DNA of 64,000 nt, taken from contig CM060734.1 in the NCBI GenBank assembly GCA_030704615.1, forward strand, positions 63,442,042 to 63,506,041. Reading direction: 5' to 3'. Positions 44,785 to 56,544 of the stretch are shown here, piece by piece. Source of the DNA: Takakia lepidozioides. Its lineage: Eukaryota > Streptophyta > Takakiopsida > Takakiales > Takakiaceae. Position numbers and translations under genes: made by a program. The notes below the pieces were generated by a model. The model was not told the origin of the DNA, did not search any database, and saw nothing but the letters and a program-made list of their open reading frames with translations. Within the stretch, counting starts at the first letter, position 1; every line of letters starts with the position of its first letter.

Positions 44785-45875
44785 TTAACCTCTAAAGGAC
44801 GAGAGGTGTTTTTGGGTTTTTGGACAATTCCGGGACCCACCCTCACACGTCAGCGGCTACCTGCCCACCAACGTTCATCCATGTGGATGAACCGTACAAA
44901 TTGCTTCCTACCTACAAGATGCACAAGCCCCCCAAATTTAGGGAGATTCCACCGTGTAGTTTGGGAGATTATAACATTTGAAGACGGTGCATTTTTTTGA
45001 AAATGGAAAAAACAAAGCAAAAGTTCATGTTTGACCAAGCAAATTATCCATGATCCCAAATTTTCCTGGGAGAAAAAGTGCTATATTCCTGTGAAGTGCA
45101 CAATCCCAAACCCTCACACCAAATTTCACCCCAATCTGCCAAAATGAAAGGGGGGGGGGGGGTGCTTTGTATGTGACTGGAATGGGGGTCCAAAATGAGA
45201 ATTTGAAAAGAAAATGGTATAGGCCCCATTGGGACCTCAAATTCTCCTTCATTTGGGAATTCTAACGGTTAGTCCCTCATAGGCCAAGAACTACACAAGT
45301 CTGCCCAAGAATTTCCCAAAAATTCCCTAAATTGCATTTGGGATGTGGGATTTTGTGAAATTTCCGGCCTCCTCCAGGTCAGGCAATCGGTGGCCGGAAT
45401 TTCGCCTGAATCCGGCGACGTTTTCCGGGCCATGTCGAGGTTTCCCATTATTTGCCAGGGCCAGCTCATTCGAGCCGTCCCTCGGCATTTTGAGCCGTCC
45501 CTCGGCATTTTGGGGAAGGGCCTCACAAGCCCCCACTCTGCGGGTGGGATTTTTTGCGGCAGGGGGCAATGCATGGGTTGGCCGCTGCCACCTGCCACGT
45601 CCACGGTCAACTGCCGTGCCCCCGCCCTCCACCCAAAAAAATTCCTGACAGCGGAGTTCTTCTCTGTTGGGGGCGCCATAAAGACCTGCGTGTGCAGCTC
45701 ATTCCGCGCTACATTTTTCGTTCAAGCCGCTCGTACATCGGACTTCATCCGTGCATGCTACGGATGGATGAAAATCAGTCCGACCCGACTCAGGTCAGAC
45801 TTCATCCATGCATGCTACGGATGGATGAAAAATCAGGCCGACCCGACTCGAGTCAACTCGTCGTTTAGGGGTTAA
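44785..45875. mobile_element. piggyBac-like non-autonomous element 2
   Basis: Starts TTAA+CCTCTAAAGGACGAG and ends with the inverse of TTAA+CCCCTAAACGACGAG; two mismatches in 19 bases. It lies five bases from element 1. Both share internal words such as CACGTCAGCGG and CCACCGTG followed by GAGATTATA, so they are related. A run of G lies near 45150 and a tandem pair at 45741-45856. No coding region is supported. Confidence 0.65.
45741..45856 (+). repeat. Tandem pair with hairpin core
   Basis: Two adjacent copies of about 57 bp, each with GACTTCATCC, GCATGCTACGGATGGATGAA and CCGACCCGACTC. TTCATCC/GGATGAA forms a stem in each copy. It lies just inside the right end of piggyBac-like element 2. 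Confidence 0.75.
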
Positions 45876-46819
45876 GTGTTATGAAATCTTCTTCTCGTAA
45901 TGATATATTGTTAAATCTCTATGTTGTACATTTTAGGTACTCACCAGGGGTAGCACTTATCTACTGTACAGAGACTGCAGGATATTCCCAGCTTGGCCAT
46001 GGTATTGGGCATGTAGCCTGGTCGCCCTAGTAGCTGCAGACAGACTATACTCATACTCCCTGAGTGAAGGCTTGGTGCAGAAGGCCTAGTCTTCTGACTG
46101 CCCTCATATGTATGCAGACATTGGAAACCCATGGTTCCAAGAGCCAAGAGGAGGGGTTAGTTGTTAGTTCCACATATCATTCCTGGTAGCCATGAGTAGT
46201 GAGACCAGTGGTTGCAAAGACCAGAGAAAATCCTCTCGCACCTCAGGGCCCTTAAAAAGTTTTATACCTTAAGCATCTGAGGAAAATAACCCAGCCTGTA
46301 AATGGGAAGAAGACTAGCACTGTTCAAAGGATTGAAGTAAAATGTTCTCATCAGGGCAGTAGCCAACCGAAAGCTTAAGAGCATCAGAGGCAACACTCTT
46401 TTACAAGGAAGTAGCTCACCAATAGTGGTTCTGTGCCTAAACTTAATACAACCTTATAACTTGCTCCAGAAATACAGTCCTCATGTGAGTCACTGGGAAA
46501 TGGTAAGCTGAAATTGTAATTGGGCATTTGCTGAAAGACAGGCCAGCTTCAATCCAAGAAGCACATTCATATCAAAATTGATGAAGCCCTACCGAATGCA
46601 ATTTAAAAGTGAAAATTGAAGAGGACATCGGCATAAGATCTAAAGATTGGCTTCAGCTGTGCAAAAGCAGCTCTTTCAGCTGCACCAGCCAGTACCATTG
46701 ACAGTATCACCAGAAGGTTTATTAGCTTCGTCTCCTCGGTAGAAACAGGATCCCTTAGACACCCCACCAGCTAAGTAGCCATCTACAGCATTTGACATTT
46801 TGACAAGCTGCAATCTTCA
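45876..46819. other. No gene seen
   Basis: Mixed-composition spacer downstream of the minus-strand small membrane-protein gene. Part is likely its 3' untranslated region. Confidence 0.4.
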
Positions 46820-47825
46820 TCATCTGGCCATTGCGGAATCTCCACCATTTTCTTGAGACCTTAAATTCTCCCACAAGTAGCGGCCGCTTGCCATGTCAAC
46901 CAAAAGCCAAAAGCCTGAGGCAATCTTCGAGGATACCTGCAAAAGGGTAGAAAAAATAGCTTGTTGTGACCTTCTTTCATCAACTGCCCACATGTGCAGA
47001 ATATAAACTATAGCGCTCAGAGTGCATTGTCCATGTATGTAGCTGTGGGATGAAACCATGGAAATCCTGACCAACAGATACAGGGACAAAAACTTAAGCC
47101 CACCAGAAGATGGTACATCCTTCCTGCGTAGGGCAAGGGAAGAGAGAGAAGCAGGTTGTACTGCTCCTTTGCAGATCTGCTAGATGGACACATCCCAACC
47201 TGGACGAAGATCTGACGCTCGTGAGAAAATATATCAAAAGCAGTAGAAAGTTCCTAAACTGGCTACAAGATGATAACCGGTCTAGGCCTTCCAGGAGCTT
47301 GTCCGTGACCCACAGAAAGTCGCATGTTGGCATTAGGAAAACAGACACTAACGTGTGCAAAGTCGTAAGGAATGAGAGGGCACATGCTTGCAGTCTCAAG
47401 GGAAAACCTTACAAAACTCCCTTCACCAACTGAAGTGAAGGGGTAGATGGTATTACACATGGCTACCAAGCAACAAGCGGTCTGTGATTAAGGACCAACT
47501 TGTTTGAAATGGGAAAGTTCATTCCAGAAAAATTTGCGAATATCGTTCCAGAGTCAACGGAAGATGAATTGCCGACTTGGTCTTTGAAAGGGAAGACCAT
47601 TAAATGTATACGTGATCAAACACAGTTGGTTCAGTAGAGACCAACGAGAAGCTCTCGGCTCACCTTGCTCACACTGCTTCGTTTCTGTGAGGTAGCTGTA
47701 GACGCCTCATCCTTCAGTTCAGTAACATCCAGAATGCTAGTGCCCTTCGAACGCACGGTTTGAAATGCAAAGTACCCGGCCAAAAGGGCCGAGAGAAACA
47801 CGAGGATCACACGTAATGGACACAT
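46820..47825 (-). CDS. Small single-pass membrane protein, 92 residues
   Basis: Two exons, 47825-47664 and 46936-46820, join in phase with good GT-AG borders. The product starts MCPLRVILVFLSALLAGYFA, one hydrophobic helix that looks like an uncleaved signal anchor. A polar linker follows, then IASGFWLLVDMASGRYLWEN near the C-terminus. That combination (MCPLRxILVF, and VDMASGRYLW) matches a short conserved plant family that Arabidopsis annotation calls methyltransferase-related; no methyltransferase motif is visible here and the function is unknown. It is divergently arranged with ZOP1. Confidence 0.7.
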
Positions 47826-48682
47826 GGCTCCTTGCTCCTTTCAAAACACAGCCCCGCCAAATGGGTCCGTCCACCCTAGATGTGAACAAAAAGTGAAGGG
47901 AACACAAACCCGGACGACTACTTCACAAGACACCAACCTTATTTCTTATCTGTCTCGATTTCGACGCCACAGACTAGATCCCCCGGCAAATAGCGACCAG
48001 CTCAATGCATCGACAGCCTCCCGCAAACGAATGTGGTGGACAACTTGAGAAACGGGAATGGCCACAGGGCCAATGAGAAAAGAACACTGCTAGCTAACTA
48101 CATTCCAAAGAGAGAGATGAGAGCAAAAACAGTAGAGGGGAAGATAAATTGCAGCAAAGGCGGAAAAGTCAGGGAGCCAAGATGCGCGAAGGGCAAGCAT
48201 GGATCCGTGGGCACTGAGTCAACTGAGCAAGCTAGGGTGAATGTAGCTGGCAGGCGACGGCCATGTCCAAGTCTAGTCTGGCGTCTCTCTTCTGTGTCTC
48301 ACATTTCACGCGTCACTCCGCCCTCGTACGCGGCCTCATCCTCTCCTCCTCATTATCATCCATCCACGCCTGCACGTTTGAACTTTCTACCTACTGGGAT
48401 ACCTTTATTGCGTCCATGGACGTGAGCATCGTGGCAGCGTTGCCACTTGCCACCTGCATATATTCCGATTATTGGATGGAAGTTGATGGATGGATGATGC
48501 AAAAAGTGTAATCACGTGGCCTAGTCAACCAGGGTTCCCGTTGCAGGGTTTTGTTTGAGAAATCGAGAGGCAAGTGCGGGGTGGGGGGTGCGACAGGATT
48601 GGGAGATCTAAGAATTTTCCTCTTGATACGTTGAAGAGGTGTGGAAACTGCAGTATTTTGGAGTTTGATCGGGAGAGGAGCT
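47826..48682. promoter_or_regulatory. Shared intergenic region of a divergent gene pair
   Basis: 857 bases separate the start codon of the 92-residue protein (minus) from that of ZOP1 (plus). Both 5' leaders and promoters must lie here. No TATA box or transcription start can be assigned by eye. Confidence 0.5.
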
Positions 48683-51600
48683 ATGACTGAGGTGAGTATT
48701 AGGTGCATTATCCTTGCCCTTGTAAGTTGTTTTCTCATCCCATCATCTATTTGTTGGGAGGTTTGGATGATTGCATGGTCCATATATCATGAATTCTAGC
48801 AAGAAGGTGCAAGTCATGAAGCACACTGGCGAAGGAGGATGATAGCAAATTCTCACTTACGGCTTCTCGGTCTTCCTACATGACATCGAATGTTACACAG
48901 AGAGTTATGGTTAGGTTGATAACGACAGTATCGACAGACTCCCTTTGATCAATTGCAAGCTAAACTTTCATCTTCGGATCAAAATTTAACCTAATTTGCG
49001 AAAGTTGTTCTTGTTTCCCCATGGATGCTTTGAACCACCTGGTTGCTTTTAGGAAAAACTCATGGACGAATGATTCAGAGGCAGTGAGATGGTAGTAGAG
49101 GCCCTCAACCAAAGCATGGAAAGGGAGATCTTGATAACAATTGTGAAATGGGTAAAATGATCTTCACTAGCTGGTTTACCTTAGGCTACGGCTGTTCGAA
49201 ATAATTTATGAAAGCTTGCTGCAGACTGTGTAGTACATTGTTGACTAGTGGAATGTTGCTTTTCAGTTGCCTGTGGCTCTCTGTTCTTTTAGGGCATATT
49301 GGTGCTGGACTGCCCTCTGCAATTCCCAAGGGTTTCTGCATAGTCTTAACAGGTGTCGACGAAGTCAGCCTTAATGGTTCTCCAAAATGTGACACAGCTT
49401 TGTTGCACCTCATCAAAGAACGTGCTAGAAATCTGCTCCAGTTTCAGGCCTTGAGTTGAATGCATTGTTGTCTGTCTTTTGTATAGAGATGTTACCACCG
49501 AGTTTTCCAAGTAGAAAACTCACTCTCGGAGACACTCTGAAGCAGAGATAAACCAGCTAGCCATTCCTGATGCTTGGTTCACGTTTAATGCTTCTGGTTG
49601 CAAAGTTTAAGCATTTCAGGCACCCATTCATCTAGAAATGTAGGTCACATATGTTGTGGAAACTATGTCTTCCATAAGATACACTTGGACGGTGCTGTGT
49701 GAGAGTGAGTCACACAAGCTGGAGGAAGATCTTCCAAGTATTTACGAGTTAGAACCTTTTGTACTTTAGTTCCAAATCCTCTTACTCTGAGACTCGGAAG
49801 GTTGTGGTCATGGGTTTTGTGACAGTAGAGGTCATCCTGAGCTGGAATCAAGTCACGTTTGTCGAATTTGTCTGATGGGCTGGAAATTTTGCAGCAAAGC
49901 TACTCTCAAGCCAGCTTGGATTAACTATGTTCATGGAGCTCACTTGAACTATCTCAATGGTGGATGTACTCATAGATATGTCTTGGCTACATTTTTTTGC
50001 AGTATTTCTGTACACTCCTGCAAATTGGTCAACTTATAACACACTCGGTCTAATATTTTAATTCCATCTGCAGTACTGGGTCAGCCAAGGAAACAAGTGG
50101 TGTGATTATTGCAAGATTTACATTGCCAACAATGCCACCAGCCTCCGCAACCATGAATTTGGGCAGCGCCACAAGGAGAATGTTGCAAAGCGGCTTGCAG
50201 CTATGCGCAAAGACAACATTGTGAAAGAGAAGGAGAAGCAGCAGGCTTTGAAGGACCTTGAGCGCATTGAAGCGGTAAGTAGACATTTTGGGAAAGCATC
50301 TCAGTATCTAGGGTCTGATGGTCATATGTCTCAAACATTAACTGTTTGATCTGTACACCTTACACCTTTGCTTTAGTGTTTTCATGTAAATTGTGCATGG
50401 GAAGATCGCATGGGGGAGGGGGGCTGCAAATGAGATTTGTGGGCATGTGACTTTTTCAGGACAATACGATCCCCAGTTCCCATTTTGTTTGTTTCTCAAA
50501 CAAAATATACATTCCTTGTCTTTCGGTGACAAAAGCTTTGTAGTGCTGTGCTGCAGCTGCCATGTTGAATTTCCATTTGGTGCTAAGCTTGCTGTCCATT
50601 CCTTGTTCAGTATGAAAAACGCTCAGCATGCTTTCCTGATCCTCAACTGGCGTGTCTTTCTTGTCGGTTTTCTTTAGTTCTTTTTCCTTTGACTTTCATG
50701 CTTGAAGCCTAAGGCATGATTCACATGCTAGACCTAAAACCAATTAAAGCTATTGGATTTCTTCACAAAGATCAAGCATCGTTGTTGTCTTTTGGCCTCC
50801 TGCCTGACAGTGGGAGGCTGTTTTTGAAGACACTCAAACTGAGGTGGAGATTTGAATCAGTCTGATGGCACATCAACACATTAGGGGAAGTTGTGAGCTA
50901 ATTAAGATACTAGTCTCTTGATCTCCTTAGTTTCTTGGCGATCAATCCCTGTGATATCTTTATATGGAAGGTGACTGAGAACTGCTAACGCAGGAACGCA
51001 AGCTGATCACAAGCCCTGTGAGAATCTGACGTAGAAGTTGATGATGCCCTGTTCAAGCTTTGTTCCAACTAGACCTGCTAAGACTCGAGATCAGCGCTAA
51101 TCAAACACACTTCAAACTGTAAAATAGGAAATGAAAGTTGATCAAGACATGATAATCACAAGCGGCGAGCTTGAGGCTTGAGCAACAACCTGTAGCACTA
51201 GTCAGACAGAGTGAGAACATCCTATAAAAATAGAGATCAAGGAGCACCTGCAGTAACCACGAGCTAGGAAACTGATTCACAGCAGCCGTAGGATGCATGG
51301 TGTGATCTAGTGAAAACTATTTTGGTTCAAAATAGACTGCATAAAATTTGGTAAAATGTGAAATTCTGAGGGTAAAATTGCATAGTAGATTTTAAGGTAG
51401 ATAAACCACCCCACTCATACAGACTACATTTGGAGCTAAATTGAGTTAAGTGCACACCCTTGAGAAACATTTTAAAGTTCTGAGCCTTAAAATGTCGGTG
51501 TAGGAACGTTGGTAACAAAAGGTACACTTGTAGCACGTCATGTTCTGTGGTGTGGAGTGTGCGTAAACAAACTAAATCCAAATGAACGCACATTAATCAA

Positions 51601-54600
51601 ATGAACACTGGAAGATATGTATAATCATGTCTAGACAAGATGTGACTAAGCCAATACTTCGCCAGGACATAAGCAGAGAATGTCGAATGCCTTACTAAAC
51701 TATCGAGTAAGTTATGGTGGGAAGGAGGTCCATTCAGCCATATCATGACCTTACAGAGACCTATAATATTGCTAGAGAAGTCCGAGGTAGATTTAGGTAG
51801 CAGCACGCATGACAATGTCCAGGGTATATTCGGCCATAGGCCAAGCTGACTAACTAATTTTGATCTTGTGCCCTTCATCCCAAAGCAAAGGCATCTTCAA
51901 GAGAAATTTCACCAAATGAAAGACAGTTGCTTATGCTAGTCACACTTAACCAAAAAGAAGTGTTGAGTGTGACACCAGGATGATAGCCATAGCACATTCA
52001 ATGGTGTCTCACCTGGATCCATTGCAGCTAACCAACAAACCAATAGGTGAGTTATTTCTGTGGAACCCCATGCTTACAGCATCACTTGTTATCGAATTCA
52101 ACCAGGGAGAAATTATGACAGCATAGCCGCATCCTGATAATACTCACGTGTAGTTGATTATTACTCACTCACCTCTCTTTGATTCAAAGTAGCAACAACA
52201 CTGATCAGATCCAAAGGTTGCAATGAAGACTAAGACAGGAGGTCCTTCCCTTAGTCTCTTATATATCTGCATCTGTAGACCTAGTCTACCCTGAAATAAG
52301 CATCCATACAGCACCGTCCCAGGAATCACTTCGTTAATGAGCCAGGTGGTTGGTCTTCGAAAGATTGCATAGGGATCTTAGCAAGAGAAGTGTAAGAAGG
52401 CCACTGACTTCCTTTAGAGCTGTCTGGTCCTAGAGGATCTCCACAAACTTTGGAGCTGGTTGTTGTCGTGAGTAGGTCAGAAGGCCTGATGAATGAAGCA
52501 CTTATAAACCTGAAGCCTTAGCTTCATCCAGTAACATGTGCAACATCAGAACCAAATTGAGAGAGAGAGGTTGCTGCTGTCATGTCAAGATAAGTTTTGA
52601 ATGCGAGAGGATAGCAAGTTGAGGGGAAACCCTTCTCTTCCGGACACAGGCCCCATCATACTTTCAAAGTCTCTTTTATATTTTCAGCTTACCTCTAGTC
52701 TCAGTGGGTGGGCGGGAGGGAGGTAGAGAGTACGTCCGGTGTAGTTCCCACAACCGGGGAATTTAACACCACCTTGATAAATAAGAGTACCACATCAGAT
52801 ACCACCCAAGCCAAAGCCAAAGCTGCTGAATACATGTATTTCAGAGCTATGATAGATAGTGACATCATAGCTTAGGATTATCAGCCAGCATAGTAGCAGA
52901 TAATCCTTCATGAGGGTTCCAAACTCCATGGTAGGCATCCAAACCTTATCCACAAGGTTCGGAGAAGAAAGTTATCAGACAACAACCCCTCCTAGCTATG
53001 AAGGCAAAGGTGAAGCCTCACCTGCTTGGACAGCTGGATAGAGTAAGAACTATAGCAGAGAGAGAATGTACTTTGTTACGTTGACATTGATGTTTGCTGT
53101 AGCCTTGTGGCCACAGACCCCGCAACCAGCTTGGGCAGAACTAGAGTAGAGAGAACATTGCTATAGCCTCATAGTCATAGAGGACTAACCCAGTTTGAGC
53201 AGAACCAGAGGAAACCAAAACTACCTTTGTGAGGGGCTCACTCCAGTTGTGGACTCACCGCGATATAAACAATTTGTTAGAGAGAGGTTACCGCTGTCAT
53301 GTCAAGACAGAATATGACTGATTCATACCAAATCAGTCAAGAAATTTTATGACATCATATGCCTGAAACTTCCCTCAACATACTTTACAGTCTCGAGAAT
53401 AGAAGAGGATGTACTCATAAGGTATTTTGCTGTAGCCTCGTGGATAGAAATGTCGGTTTATGTTTGCACCTACAATTGGAAAGAGGTGCATGCAGTCAAT
53501 CCGATTTGTTGACATAAATTTGGCCTCTAAATTTTATGTCAACCTCTTTCCATCATTAGTTACCTCTCAAATGTGATTTTAGAGTTTACTTGGCTCTCAC
53601 ATTAATATATTTTATGGTATTGCCATGGAGTTTATGTCTTTCCCAAAAAATTTAACAGTGTGTATGTTGGCTTCACTTGGCCTGGCTTGGTTGGGCAGCA
53701 AGCGAAGAAAAGCTATGAGAAAGATCTTGCTGCCCTTCAGCAGGCTGATCCAGCAGTAGCTGAGAGGCTCGCAGTGTCTACGAATAGTACGACTTTCAAA
53801 CTTCGAGAAGAGCTGGGTGTACCAGGGGAGGTTTCCATTGAGGCCCCCATAGGGAGCGCTTCAGAACTGCAGCCTCAAAGTATCAACCAAGGAAAAACAA
53901 ATGGTAAGTGACGATGTAGCTAGTGTCTTGAAGACAAATCTAAAAAGCTAGGACAACTTTTGGAGATTCAGTATTGTGAACTTGCCCCCTTCCCCCATAT
54001 CGATCAAAAGTTTGGATTGTTTGGTCAGAAATCTTCAATAGGAACAGGCTGATGACAAGCTCCTTCATTCTCTTGCCATCTCTGTTCCAGAACTGGAGTG
54101 ATCTCCCTGCTGCTCTCCCTGATTTCCTCTTCCCCTTCTGTTCCTCTCTTCCGCTCCCTTCAACTGGGTGCATAGTCTTAGCAAAAGCAATTTTTAATCA
54201 TGGCATTCTCTCCGTTGTTCTTTGGTTTGGCAGATTGGACCTATGATGAAAGAACAGGCTATCATTTCAATGCTGCGACAGGCTACTACTATGACCCGAA
54301 CTCTTCTCTCTACTATAGTGATATATTAGGTACTGGACTTCCCCTACTTTCATCTACGAAGCTAGTTGCTCTGACACATTTACTGTCAATATCGGATTCT
54401 ATAACAACTTTGCCATTGTACATGTTTTGTTTTTCTTTTCTCTTTCACTTGGGTCCTCCCTTCCCACATTTATCTTTATGTGGAGGGGAAAGAGTAGAAA
54501 GCTCCTTGAATTGCTGAATAACCAAAGGAAGGAACTCAATTATGTCCTAAAAAAGTGACAGTCCTTAGTAAGCTTTCAGTCTCTTCATCCCTAGATTGCA

Positions 54601-55045
54601 AAATGCGTTGTTGGAATGGATGTGGATGTTCCCAGGTAAGTGGTCAACACAAGATGACGCTTTAAAAGCTTCTCAAACTGCACAAACAGAGGCTGGCATT
54701 GCACCTGTAAACCTGTCAGGCTCAAAGGCAGCTGTAACTTCAAGACAAGAAGAGATTGGGAACCATTCTCTAAAATCCTCCCCTTCCCTCAGCTCAGAGT
54801 TTAAAAAGAATGGACTGAAAGCCTCCAGCACCATCCCTCAAGGATCAGTAACTTCATCAAGGCCAATCCCTAGCAAGGGAGGTAGGGGAGTCTCATCCTC
54901 TGTGGAAGTGGGCAAGAGGAAAAGGGAGGACAAAGCAGGCCCAGTTACTAGTGAAGAGGCAGCCGCATTGGCAGAAAGAGAAGCTGCGAGGAGACGGACT
55001 CAGGAGAGAGAGAAATCTTTATTGGGTCTTTATCAAGCATACTAA
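48683..55045 (+). CDS. ZOP1: ZOP1: zinc-finger and OCRE-domain splicing factor
   Basis: Five coding exons: 48683-48691, 50074-50274, 53699-53903, 54234-54329, 54636-55045; all borders GT-AG and phases consistent; 306 residues. The 9-base first exon encodes only MTE, which joins YWVSQGNKWCDYCK exactly as plant ZOP1 begins. C13, C16, H30 and H36 form a U1-type C2H2 finger. Then come a charged helix, an OCRE-like aromatic repeat (DWTYDERTGYHFNAATGYYY), a Ser-rich linker, a basic patch (VGKRKREDK) and the terminal EKSLLGLYQAY. ZOP1 is a nucleic-acid-binding pre-mRNA splicing factor in the nucleus; in Arabidopsis it also aids RNA-directed DNA methylation and silencing. Intron 2 is 3.4 kb and filled with repeats. 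Confidence 0.9.
52540..53460 (+). repeat. Repeat-rich segment of ZOP1 intron 2
   Basis: GAGAGAGGTT followed by GCTGTCATGTCAAGA occurs at about 52562 and about 53281. GCTGTAGCCTNGTGG-like text occurs three times between 53096 and 53450. GGCTCACTCCAGT at 53222-53281 matches 6976-7034. These look like overlapping fragments of one transposon family inserted in the intron. Confidence 0.55.
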
Positions 55046-56544
55046 GTTGCCTGTTTTAGCTGTTGCCCCTCTTTTTCGCTCTGTGCCTCCCATACACTCT
55101 CCAATTTACATTGCAACCACAGCTGGATGTTGTACCTCATTTGAGGTAGAGGGGCTGCGGTAGTGATGCTGGGTATGGTTATCAGGTTCTTAATTTGACC
55201 CTGATCTCCCTGTATTCAACTGTAAGAACTTGTCAGAGTGCGTCAGTGGAGTTCACATCTCATGGATCACCAGCAGCTCTGGGAGGGTTAGTTTCCCCAA
55301 GGTCCATTTACCCCTAGGGTTTTGAAACTGTTAAAGAGCACACTCTCTTGCCCTTGCCACTGCCTCTGGGCTTCTCATCCTTGGTATGATGTGAGTACCT
55401 CTATAGAGATCCTTTACTCCGGGGTTACACTAAATGCAGCCATGAGCACTGCTGCCATGGCCATTATGGAAGCTGCTCTTTTTGAGGGTTGCTTTATGAC
55501 TTCTTTAAGAGTTATTTGCCCCTATCATAGCTCGACACGACACAAAAATACCATGTTTTCTTGCTAAGGTGCCAGCAAGCAAGCAGGTAGACGGTGCTCG
55601 TGGTCTTGAGAAGAGCTTAGCAGGAGAAGCAGCACTTTGGTGGGTGGGGGGCTGGGGGTTGTGTTGCTAAAACACTTTGCGAAATGTTCTTAATACTATT
55701 TCGAAGAAGAATGTTCTCTCACATGCCTTCTTCGTGCTTCCTCTCTCTGTGCCTCCTCTGCCACCAAACTTATGTGCAATCTTTGAGCTGTAGAGCTGTT
55801 GCATCAAGTTACAATCTTTTAGGCTTTCATCAAGTACTCTTGTCATTTCAAGCTAACCTTCTATCAACTCTCTCAAGGAGGACAGGTCTTTTTTTCGTTT
55901 TATGAAAATGTTCTTTGTACTGGATTGAACACTGAAGCTGTATGAGCTTTACAAATGTAGAGGAAAGAATGGACATCATGGATTAGAGTCATAAATCAAT
56001 AATAAAATACACAAATACCATTACAGCCGAACTTTCAAGTAGCCACCATGGAAATAGACATTGGTAGGTTAAGGCTAGCTTCCGGCAAAATTCATGCAAG
56101 TTAGTCAAAGGCTCTTTCTGAAGCAGTACCATGGGAAACAAACAAACATTCCATATGTACGATGCTGAACAAATTTGTGCACAAGGCTGCCCTTTCACCT
56201 AAAAACCACTTCGCCCGGCTGCACCCCCATTCCTGGGTCCACAAAACCAGGTCTGAATCCAATTTTTTTAGCCCCTCTAGTCAAGCTCATTATGAATCAT
56301 GTTCACTTTCATCAGCAAGCTTTGAAGGCCCTCCATCATTCCCACACCAGAACTATGACAGCACTCTAATTTATAACCAGAATCGATCAAAATCCCCCCA
56401 TCAATTGCAATTATGGACTGACTTCCCACCTATGCTGGGTAGACCCCACTACCATTTCCTGTGGATATGCCATAAAGCTGTGCACCCTGTTGCAGACCTC
56501 GATGCAGCAGCCACCTGGCTCCTTTCTAAGCCCTCTGACCTTCA
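55046..56544. other. 3' flank of ZOP1 and PPR gene
   Basis: Contains the ZOP1 3' untranslated region on the left. On the right, minus-strand sequence from 56544 leftward still shows remnants of the PPR E/E+ region in a shifted frame for about 200 bases. No other gene is seen. Confidence 0.5.

Noticed and set aside
47110-47433. Plus-strand 107-codon frame
   Set aside because: Lies in the intron of the minus-strand 92-residue protein gene, lacks recognisable motifs, and its opposite strand is also open by chance.
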